5,727 bases of DNA from Gemmatimonadota bacterium (GTDB lineage: Bacteria > Gemmatimonadota > Gemmatimonadetes > Gemmatimonadales > GWC2-71-9). The stretch spans positions 1 through 5,727 of the forward strand of contig QHUQ01000011.1 of the NCBI GenBank assembly GCA_003221985.1. Reading direction: 5' to 3'. The notes beneath the pieces are model-generated. The model was not told the origin of the DNA. It did not search any database and saw nothing but the letters and a program-made list of their open reading frames with translations. The first letter of the stretch is position 1. Every line of letters begins with the position of its first letter. Made by a program: the position numbers and the translations under genes. This document shows positions 1-5,044 of this stretch, in pieces.

Positions 1-1463
1 AGCGGACCATACGCGGCGGCCGCCGCCGCCCGCGCGCGCTCGGTCAGCGCCACCTCGCGGCCGATGGCCCGGTTGTCGGCCACCAGCGCCGGCGCGTAGA
101 GCAGCACGTCGGGCATGCGCGCATGAGCCACTTCGGGTCGCTTCACTTTGGTGAAGTACGACAGACCATTGGCCAGCTGCCAGTTCAGGTCGGCGAGGAG
201 AATCGCATGCCGATCGTCGAGGCCGGCGGTGAGCGCGCCGACGACGGCCGCCGGCCTGTCGTCATGGCTGCGATCGAGCGCCGGATAGTCATGGTAGGCG
301 CGTCCGCCGGCATAGAGCGCGAGGAATGCGCCGGCGATCGGCGCCACGCGCGCGTTGAACCGGCCGCCGACCGGACTTCCACCACGGACTGCTATCGCCG
401 GCGCCGCCAGGAGGGCCACGATGAGATGCGATGGCAGGTAGAAGACGTGCGAGTCGCCGACGTTGTAGCCGTACGCGAAGACCACGTTCGTCGCGTAGAG
501 CGTGAACATGAGGACCGCGCGCCTGATATCGGTGACGGCGAGCCGGGCGAGACCAGCCACCGCGAGCATCGGCCCCACCACGCCGAACTGCTGCCGGAGA
601 TCGAACCAGTACATCGCCGCGTGATCGCGCAGCATCGAGCGTGGCACGTTCATCACCAATGTGTCGCGCCAGTCGGACTTCGTGACGTCGAACCAGAACC
701 GGTGCAGCGCGTCGATCAGGCCGTGGGGCGGATCGGGGAGAAACCACAGCGTCCGAAGATTCCAGGCGTACTGGGAAGCCCCGACCGAGGCACAGGCCAC
801 CGCCAGCGCCACGTTCGGTGGCGTCAACAGCGAGCGCCATCCGCGCGGCGCCGCAAGGACCAGAAACAGCGTCAACCCGGGCGCCAGCAGAATCATGGAC
901 AGGTGATTGCCGAAGCCCAGCGCGTAGACGGCGAACAGCAGCAGCAGCCGTCTCCTGGTCGGCTGGTTGGCCCACCGGAGCCCGGCCAGCAGCGTCAGCG
1001 TGACGAACACCAGGTGGAGCGCATAGACCTCGGCGATCACCGCCTGGCTCCAGAACGTGTACGACGCCGCGAAGAGCAGCGCCGCGCCGACCGCCGCGCT
1101 CATCGATCCGGACAGTTCCGCGGCAACGAGCACGATGAGCCCGCACGCCACGGCCGCGGTGACGGCCGACGCCAGGTTCAGCGCGTGTGCCGGTTCAGCG
1201 CGCGTGAGCCACAGAAAGATGTTCCCGATCGCGAAGTAGAGCGGATAGCCGTCGCGAGGCGTGATGAACGGCGATCCCACCTTGGTTTGAAATGAACCGG
1301 TGTCGCCGAAGTCGAAACCCGGAAGAAGCGTGGCGCGGTACAGCGTGAACGCCGTGATCGCGACGGCGGGCGCGCACAGCAAGCCGCGGCCGGCAACGAG
1401 GCTTCGCCTCAAACCGCCGAGTGACGACGGGCGGTCGGTCCGCGAATCTTCGTGACCAGACAT
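1..1463 (-). CDS. DUF2723-family multi-pass membrane protein, probable glycosyltransferase-like (partial, C-terminus beyond window)
   Basis: The minus-strand frame from the ATG at 1463 stays open to the left edge, giving 487 codons with no stop. After a short polar N-terminus come a hydrophobic segment (about residues 28-47) and a signature loop (residues 50-83) containing FDFGDTGSFQT and a later DGYPLYFAIGN. The motif SQAVIAEVYALHLVF is near residues 139-153 and FGNHLSM near 184-190. These fit the DUF2723 family (TMEM260-like, related to protein O-mannosyltransferases), whose members are polytopic membrane proteins thought to transfer sugars from a lipid carrier. At least eight further hydrophobic stretches are visible, followed by a soluble tail from about residue 395. 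The gene starts 14 nt after the PolX-like stop codon, so it is probably cotranscribed with it. No clear Shine-Dalgarno site precedes the ATG. Codons 358-363 (AVRGGS) lie inside a copy of the dispersed 23-bp repeat. Family assignment is good; substrate is unknown. Confidence 0.82.
   Translation of the reverse strand, partial: MSGHEDSRTDRPSSLGGLRRSLVAGRGLLCAPAVAITAFTLYRATLLPGFDFGDTGSFQTKVGSPFITPRDGYPLYFAIGNIFLWLTRAEPAHALNLASAVTAAVACGLIVLVAAELSGSMSAAVGAALLFAASYTFWSQAVIAEVYALHLVFVTLTLLAGLRWANQPTRRRLLLLFAVYALGFGNHLSMILLAPGLTLFLVLAAPRGWRSLLTPPNVALAVACASVGASQYAWNLRTLWFLPDPPHGLIDALHRFWFDVTKSDWRDTLVMNVPRSMLRDHAAMYWFDLRQQFGVVGPMLAVAGLARLAVTDIRRAVLMFTLYATNVVFAYGYNVGDSHVFYLPSHLIVALLAAPAIAVRGGSPVGGRFNARVAPIAGAFLALYAGGRAYHDYPALDRSHDDRPAAVVGALTAGLDDRHAILLADLNWQLANGLSYFTKVKRPEVAHARMPDVLLYAPALVADNRAIGREVALTERARAAAAAAYGP
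372..394 (-). repeat. Solo copy of dispersed 23-bp repeat, inside the DUF2723 gene
   Basis: Read on the minus strand this 23-mer begins TAGCAGTCCG and ends TGGAAGTCCG. It is identical at all 23 positions to 4345-4367 and matches 21 of 23 positions of the inverted copy at 4444-4466. It contains AGTCCG twice, 13 bp apart. It is in frame, adds no stop codon, and encodes AVRGGS plus flanking bases between two hydrophobic segments. Confidence 0.8.
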
Positions 1464-1477
1464 GCGGTCTGGAGCGA

Positions 1478-3151
1478 TCAGTCCGAGCCGCGCTTGCGCG
1501 CGATCACCGCGCGCACGTCCGCCAGCGATCGCGTATTGAGCACGTGCCGCGCCTCGACCCAGCCGCGCCGCGCGGTGGCGATCCCGAGATCCATCTGGCG
1601 GGCCAGCATCTCGGCGCGATGACAGTCGCTGCTGATCGCCAGCGAGACGCCGGCGGCGCACGCGCGCCGGGCCAGCGCGCCGTCGAGATCGAGATGCGAC
1701 GGCGCGCCGTCGATCTCGACGATGGTGCCCGTCGTCGCGGCGATTTCAAACAGCCGGTCGTAATCGAGATCGTAGCCGGGGCGGGTCGGTACGACGCGGT
1801 TGGTCGGATGCGTGACGAGCGTCACCAGCGGATGCTTCATCGCCGACACGTACCGCTGCATGAGCTGCTCGGGCGAATGGCCGGCCCGCTCATGGAGCGA
1901 GGCGAGCACGATGTCGAACCGCTCGAGAATCTTCTGAGGGAAATCGAGACGGCCATCGGGGAGGATATCGACCTCGCAGCCGTGGAGGATCGCGATATCC
2001 GGATGCTGCTCCCGCAGCTGCGCGATTTCCTCCGCCTGCCTCGTGACGCCGTCGGCCGTGAGGTTGCGCACCGCCGCGGAATGCGGCGAGTGGTCCGTCA
2101 TTGCCATGTATTCGTAGCCGAGCGCCCGGCAGCCCTGCACCATGGCCGCGACCGTGTCGCGCCCGTCGCTCCACGTCGAGTGCATGTGCAGATCGCCGCG
2201 GATGTCCCCGCGCGACACCAGGGTGGGCAGTTCCCCACGGATCGCCGCGGCGACTTCCTCGTCACCGTTTCTGATTTCGGCCGGAATGCACGGCAGACCC
2301 AGCGCGGCGTAGATGACGTCCTCGGTCGCCGCCGGCACGAGCGTGCCGTCGGCCTGATGGAGGCCGCCGGCGGTCAGCCTCCATCCGGCAGCGGCGGCCT
2401 GGGCCCGCAGCACCTCGAAGTGCGCGGCGGATCCGGTCAAGTAGAGCAGCGTGGCGCCGGCATTGGACGGCTCCGGCAGTCGCACCCCCGCTTGCGTGCG
2501 ATCGGTCACCATGTACAGGCGCCGTTGACTTCGATGCAGCAGGTGAGCGTCCTCCGACAGGCCGAGCAACGCCTCGATTGCGTCAGAGGGACGATCGGTT
2601 GGCGCGACGATCTCGATGTCGCCCACCATATCCTGCCCGCGCCGAAGCGACCCGGCCGGCAGCGCCCAGGCGACGCCGGGAACCGTGCGCAGGCGTTGCA
2701 GCAGGACCTCCGCGGTGGCGGTCGCCCGGCCGAGAGGAATCCGCGGGATCAGCGTGCGAAGTGTTGGCAGTGCCGCTCCAACAGCGGCCTCGGTGTCGGC
2801 GTCGAAACCGGGGAGTGCGCGCAGCGTGTGTTCGCGGACGGCGGCGGCCAAATCGGCGGCCGAGGTGACCGCGAGCGAGCGGTGAATCGCGTCCAGTTGC
2901 TCGATGGTGACGGCGCCGGATTCGAGCAGCCACCGCAAATCGGCGGGCAGATCGGCGAGCGCCGATTCGACGAGAACCCATCCTCCGGCTTCGTACATCT
3001 GCCGGAGTCGCTTGAGCATTTCCGGGTCGCAGTCGGGCAGAGTCGTCTCGAAGAGCGGGCCCAGGTCGGCGTCCGACTCGATGCGACGGGCACGGACCAG
3101 CTCCGAGGCGCGCTGGCACAACGACGCTTCGCCGGCATCGCCTCGGATCAT
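1478..3151 (-). CDS. PolX-type protein: degenerate family X polymerase core fused to an intact PHP domain
   Basis: This 557-residue protein has the layout of bacterial DNA polymerase/3'-5' exonuclease PolX. An N-terminal helical region (1-135) is followed by a family X nucleotidyltransferase core (about 140-300, with AGSLRRGQDMVGDIE at 166-180 and LYLTGS at 236-241) and a C-terminal PHP domain (about 316-557). PHP metal ligands are all visible: DLHMHS 320-325, TDHS 352-355, H390/E393, LH 419-420, THP 447-449, SDCH 508-511. The polymerase core looks disabled. The usual Asp-x-Asp pair reads D178-I-E180. The third catalytic Asp, expected just before the 'RL' strand, appears to be Gly222. The first helix-hairpin-helix region lacks its glycine motif. 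A PHP phosphoesterase or exonuclease role is therefore more likely than DNA synthesis. The ATG at 3151 has no Shine-Dalgarno site, and sequence upstream still looks like coding, so the true start may lie further out. It is 79 nt after the rhodanese stop. Confidence 0.85.
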   Translation of the reverse strand: MIRGDAGEASLCQRASELVRARRIESDADLGPLFETTLPDCDPEMLKRLRQMYEAGGWVLVESALADLPADLRWLLESGAVTIEQLDAIHRSLAVTSAADLAAAVREHTLRALPGFDADTEAAVGAALPTLRTLIPRIPLGRATATAEVLLQRLRTVPGVAWALPAGSLRRGQDMVGDIEIVAPTDRPSDAIEALLGLSEDAHLLHRSQRRLYMVTDRTQAGVRLPEPSNAGATLLYLTGSAAHFEVLRAQAAAAGWRLTAGGLHQADGTLVPAATEDVIYAALGLPCIPAEIRNGDEEVAAAIRGELPTLVSRGDIRGDLHMHSTWSDGRDTVAAMVQGCRALGYEYMAMTDHSPHSAAVRNLTADGVTRQAEEIAQLREQHPDIAILHGCEVDILPDGRLDFPQKILERFDIVLASLHERAGHSPEQLMQRYVSAMKHPLVTLVTHPTNRVVPTRPGYDLDYDRLFEIAATTGTIVEIDGAPSHLDLDGALARRACAAGVSLAISSDCHRAEMLARQMDLGIATARRGWVEARHVLNTRSLADVRAVIARKRGSD

Positions 3152-3230
3152 GGCCAGCGAAGCGAGCTGATCGAGCGTTCGGTGCAGGGACGCGACGGCT
3201 GCCGGGCGAGATTCGCCAGGAATCGACGGG

Positions 3231-3596
3231 CTAGCCTTTCAGTGCGCCAGGCTCAATGGGCGCCTGCCTGGGCGCCTCTTTGGTTTCAGTGGGCAGGTTC
3301 GCCGCGAGCCAGTCGCTGATGCCGCCCTTGAGCGTGACGGCCCGGTACCCCTGGCGGATCAGGGCCGCCGCGACGTTCGAGCTGGCCAGCTCGTTCGGGT
3401 CCGAGTCGTACACGACGATTTCCCGATCGCGCGGAAAGGGCCCCGCGGACGCGCCATGGCCGATCCGGATCGCCCCGGGCAGCTTCACCGTGCTGTGTTC
3501 GTATGGATATTTGAGCCGTGCGTCGATGAGGACCGGCGGCGCGCCGCTCTCGAGACGCTGCTTCAGTTCTTCCTTGCTGATACGAGGAACCGGCAC
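3231..3596 (-). CDS. Rhodanese-fold protein lacking the catalytic cysteine
   Basis: A 121-residue single rhodanese-like domain. Recognisable parts are PPVLIDARLKYPYEHSTVKLPGAIRI (residues 20-45), which matches the family's 'hhDhR...E(Y/F)...hPGAhxh' pattern, and the closing LKGGISDWLAANLP. Active rhodaneses carry a Cys right after the central strand. Here the strand ends VVYDSDPNE, so residue 64 is Asp and a second position often seen as Cys (66) is also Asp; the protein has no cysteine at all. Sulfur transfer is therefore unlikely, and a binding or regulatory role is the reasonable guess. There is no signal peptide, so it should be cytoplasmic. The start is GTG, placed 8 nt after a likely -10 box, which implies a leaderless transcript. 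It is the first gene of a probable three-gene unit with the PolX-like and DUF2723 genes. The tail after residue 104 is Pro/Glu/Lys-rich. Confidence 0.85.
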   Translation of the reverse strand: MPVPRISKEELKQRLESGAPPVLIDARLKYPYEHSTVKLPGAIRIGHGASAGPFPRDREIVVYDSDPNELASSNVAAALIRQGYRAVTLKGGISDWLAANLPTETKEAPRQAPIEPGALKG

Positions 3597-3604
3597 GGCT
3601 GTGT

Positions 3605-3634
3605 ATTGTGATCGCGCCGTACGCGCACTGTCAA
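3605..3634 (-). promoter_or_regulatory. Probable sigma70-type promoter for the rhodanese/PolX-like/DUF2723 unit
   Basis: On the minus strand a perfect -35 box TTGACA (3634-3629) is followed after 18 nt by CACAAT (3610-3605), which matches four of six bases of TATAAT. Only 8 nt separate the -10 box from the GTG start at 3596. Initiation at the usual distance would place the first transcribed base at or next to the start codon. It lies in the 83-nt gap between the methyltransferase stop and the rhodanese start. Confidence 0.6.
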
Positions 3635-3679
3635 CTTCGGCTCAGGGCGGCTCGGCCGAATGGAATGACACTAAGGGCC

Positions 3680-4333
3680 CTAACGAGCTCCTCTGAGAAC
3701 CGCGAAGGATCCGCGCCGCCACAGCACTTCGACGCGGAAGCCGCAGCGTCGCATCAACGCGAATTCGGAGTCGAGCGGGACGTATACGTCCTCGCGGGAC
3801 CAGGCCGCCAGCAGTTTCGTCGCCTGCGTGGCCGTGTAGGAGCGGCGAAGGTGAGCGAGCCAGGCATCTCGCTGCACCCGGCGCACGGCCGGATCACGGG
3901 CCGGTTGGCAATCGACGCTCACGAAGAGGCCCCGGGGTCGCAAGGCCGCACGGACGCGCCGGTAGAGCGCCGCCTTCGCGGCTCGCGTCCGGACGTGATG
4001 CAGCGCAAACGACGCGACCACCGCGTCGCACGACGGCAGCGGCGTGCGCAGGAATGTCCCGGCGGCGAGCGTGGCACGGTCGCGAAAGCGCCGCGCAGCC
4101 ATGGTCAGGATCTCGGGGTCGACGTCGATGCCGACGATCCGCGCGCGCGGAGCGATCTTCAGACACCGCGCCGCCAGCGCGCCGGTGCCGATGCCGAGGT
4201 CCACGAGCATGCGCGCCCGCGCTGGAACGGCTGCGGCCGCTACGTCGAGCATCTCGTCGTAGTCGGGGATGAACGTGCGGATCCGCCGGTCGTATTCCGC
4301 GAGTCTGATGCCGAGATGCGCCGCTACGCCCAT
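3680..4333 (-). CDS. Class I SAM-dependent methyltransferase
   Basis: A 217-residue protein with a Rossmann-type methyltransferase core. Motif I is VDLGIGTG (residues 44-51). The acidic end of strand 2 is IVGIDVD (66-72), the motif IV region DAVVASFALHHV is at 103-114, and the post-motif LRPRGLFVSVD is at 131-141. It begins MGVAAHLGIRLAEYDRRI, a helical cap that appears in small uncharacterised methyltransferases of this kind. The substrate cannot be read from sequence. I chose the ATG at 4333. The frame can be extended to 4405, but those 24 extra residues are translated from the repeat element and look unlike protein (RAHRRPRCDGG). The 122-bp repeat element ends 12 nt upstream, so any promoter must lie in or beyond it. 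An 83-nt gap with its own promoter separates it from the rhodanese gene. Confidence 0.86.
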   Translation of the reverse strand: MGVAAHLGIRLAEYDRRIRTFIPDYDEMLDVAAAAVPARARMLVDLGIGTGALAARCLKIAPRARIVGIDVDPEILTMAARRFRDRATLAAGTFLRTPLPSCDAVVASFALHHVRTRAAKAALYRRVRAALRPRGLFVSVDCQPARDPAVRRVQRDAWLAHLRRSYTATQATKLLAAWSREDVYVPLDSEFALMRRCGFRVEVLWRRGSFAVLRGAR

Positions 4334-4344
4334 GGCCGTTCGGT

Positions 4345-4369
4345 TAGCAGTCCGTGGTGGAAGTCCGCC
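4345..4369 (+). repeat. Left inverted arm of the palindromic element
   Basis: This 25-bp arm starts TAGCAGTCCG and ends GGAAGTCCGCC. Its first 23 bases are identical to the solo copy read on the minus strand at 394-372. The arm lies 12 nt upstream of the methyltransferase ATG at 4333, so it would be transcribed into that gene's leader. Confidence 0.8.
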
Positions 4370-4404
4370 GTCGCACCGAGGGCGGCGATGCGCCCGGTCG
4401 ACCA

Positions 4405-4429
4405 CCCCAGCGCGGCTGCCGCGCTGGGG
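4405..4429. repeat. Perfect 11-bp GC-rich hairpin in the element's centre
   Basis: CCCCAGCGCGG (4405-4415), loop CTG, then CCGCGCTGGGG (4419-4429). Every stem base pairs. No T-run follows on either strand, so it is not a classical intrinsic terminator. It could still stall polymerase, protect an upstream 3' end, or extrude as a cruciform. Confidence 0.8.
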
Positions 4430-4441
4430 GCCCCGAATGCA

Positions 4442-4466
4442 GGCGGACTTCCACTACGGGCTGCTA
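4442..4466 (-). repeat. Right inverted arm of the palindromic element, containing a stop codon
   Basis: On the minus strand this arm reads TAGCAGCCCG, then TAGTGG, ending AAGTCCGCC. It differs from the left arm at two positions, T to C and G to A. The second change creates a TAG that ends the four-cysteine gene at 4454-4456. Confidence 0.8.
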
Positions 4467-4657
4467 GCCGGCTCGTACCCACGACAGAATCTTACGGGCA
4501 ACGCCGGATATCGCGGGAATGTGGGATCCTTTACCGACAGCGAGCAGAGATAGAACGTGGATCCCCGTGACGAGGTGACGACCTCGGCCAGCTTGCACGA
4601 TCCGCAGAGTCCTGCACGTTCGGGCGACGCCTCGTGACGCTCCGGCGGAGTGGTCAT
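4454..4657 (-). CDS. Small four-cysteine protein, possible metal binding, function unknown
   Basis: A 67-residue protein with an ordered, non-shadow composition. After a polar N-terminus comes AGLCGSCKLAEVV (15-27), then RGSTFYLCSLS (31-41), DPTFPRYPALPV (44-55) and FCRGYEP (57-63). Cysteines at 18, 21, 38 and 58 give the spacing C-x2-C-x16-C-x19-C, which could bind zinc or another metal. That is inference. The FPRYPxLPV...C.G(Y/F)EP core resembles small uncharacterised bacterial proteins, but I cannot name a family. There is no signal peptide or membrane segment. The ATG at 4657 overlaps the divergent DUF5519 ATG within CATG. No Shine-Dalgarno site is visible. The last residues (SSP) and the TAG stop are encoded by the right arm of the repeat element. 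The frame continues upstream antisense to the DUF5519 gene, but that extension looks like shadow sequence. Confidence 0.75.
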   Translation of the reverse strand: MTTPPERHEASPERAGLCGSCKLAEVVTSSRGSTFYLCSLSVKDPTFPRYPALPVRFCRGYEPASSP

Positions 4658-5024
4658 GACCGGGCCGATTGTCGCCGAAACCACCATGGACGATGCAATT
4701 GCCGCACAAATCGAGCACGCGGTCGCCGCGTGGGAAGGCGTCACCGTCAACCTCCATCGTTTCGGCGGGATTGAGTTCAGGGTGGGCCGCCGCGAGCTCG
4801 GGCATCTGCATGGCAATCGCCTTGCCGATCTGCCGTTCCCCGTGCGGGTGAGAGAGGAGCTGGTCCGGGCTGGCAGGGCCGAGCCGCATCACATCCACGC
4901 CGAGTCCGGCTGGGTGAGCTACTACATCCGCGACGCGACGGATGTTCCCGCCGTCATCGACCTGTTTCGCCTCAACTACGATCGGCCGTGGGCTGACGCC
5001 GCCCGCCGCCACGCACTCCGATAA
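4656..5024 (+). CDS. DUF5519 (luciferase-like domain) protein
   Basis: A 122-residue single-domain protein. The conserved block runs WEGVTVNLHRFGGIEFRVG (26-44), RELGHLHGNRLADLPFP (46-62), HHIHAESGWVSYYIR (78-92) and DLFRLNYDR (102-110). This matches the DUF5519 or 'luciferase family' domain often annotated in actinobacteria and other soil bacteria. Despite that name no light-emitting activity should be assumed; the bacterial function is unknown. I chose the ATG at 4656 because GGAG (4647-4650) lies 5 nt upstream. A GTG at 4650 lies too close to that site, and an ATG at 4686 is also possible and would still leave the whole domain intact. It is the only convincing plus-strand gene here, divergent from the four-cysteine gene and convergent with the small ORF cluster. 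Its TAA lies in the left arm of an AT-rich dyad. Confidence 0.87.
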   Translation: MTGPIVAETTMDDAIAAQIEHAVAAWEGVTVNLHRFGGIEFRVGRRELGHLHGNRLADLPFPVRVREELVRAGRAEPHHIHAESGWVSYYIRDATDVPAVIDLFRLNYDRPWADAARRHALR

Positions 5025-5044
5025 TTAGCTATTGTGCTAATTAT
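5021..5044. promoter_or_regulatory. AT-rich perfect dyad (operator-like or weak shared terminator)
   Basis: ATAATTAGC (5021-5029) and GCTAATTAT (5036-5044) are perfect reverse complements separated by 6 nt (TATTGT). The 24-bp dyad stands out as very AT-rich against a high-GC background. It contains the TAA of the DUF5519 gene in one arm and the TAG of the convergent ORF in the other. The geometry fits a dimeric winged-helix regulator site (MarR-like in style). The convergent position would also fit a bidirectional terminator, though the stem is weak and has no clear T-tract. Confidence 0.5.

Larger units (their letters stand above)
4345..4466. repeat. 122-bp palindromic repeat element with 25-bp inverted ends and central hairpin (REP/MITE-like)
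   Basis: The element is bounded by inverted copies of the dispersed repeat: 4345-4369 on plus and 4442-4466 on minus, matching at 23 of 25 positions. In the middle is a perfect 11-bp stem, CCCCAGCGCGG at 4405-4415 pairing with 4419-4429 around a CTG loop. It fills the gap between the four-cysteine gene (whose stop lies inside the right arm) and the methyltransferase. It contains no credible ORF. Location after a stop codon, size and paired inverted units resemble REP/BIME-type elements or a small non-autonomous transposon. No transposase is in the window, and identity to any named family is unknown. The outermost dinucleotide at both ends is TA, which might be part of the repeat or a target duplication. 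Confidence 0.7.

Noticed and set aside
123..1295. Plus-strand 390-codon open frame, and the overlapping 289-1146 minus-strand frame
   Set aside because: Both are Arg/His/Pro/Gln-rich shadows of the DUF2723 gene, whose frame reads as a natural polytopic membrane protein with family motifs.
1421..3319. Plus-strand 632-codon open frame, the longest in the window
   Set aside because: It is antisense to the PolX-like gene, whose family motifs are clear. The plus-strand translation is Arg/Gln/Gly-rich without any domain and is typical of a shadow frame in high-GC DNA.
3670..3683. Terminator at the AGGGCCCT palindrome by the methyltransferase stop
   Set aside because: The palindrome is only about 8 bp with no loop and no following T-run, so it cannot form a usable intrinsic terminator.
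4334..4405. N-terminal extension of the methyltransferase to an ATG at 4405
   Set aside because: The 24 added residues come from the repeat element and look unlike protein; the ATG at 4333 begins a natural helix.
3608..4570. Plus-strand 320-codon open frame over the methyltransferase and repeat element
   Set aside because: Antisense to a methyltransferase with complete motifs; its own translation has no recognisable domain and runs straight through the palindromic element.
4464..5012. Minus-strand 182-codon frame opposite the DUF5519 gene
   Set aside because: The plus-strand frame matches the DUF5519 family along its whole length, so the minus frame is the shadow.
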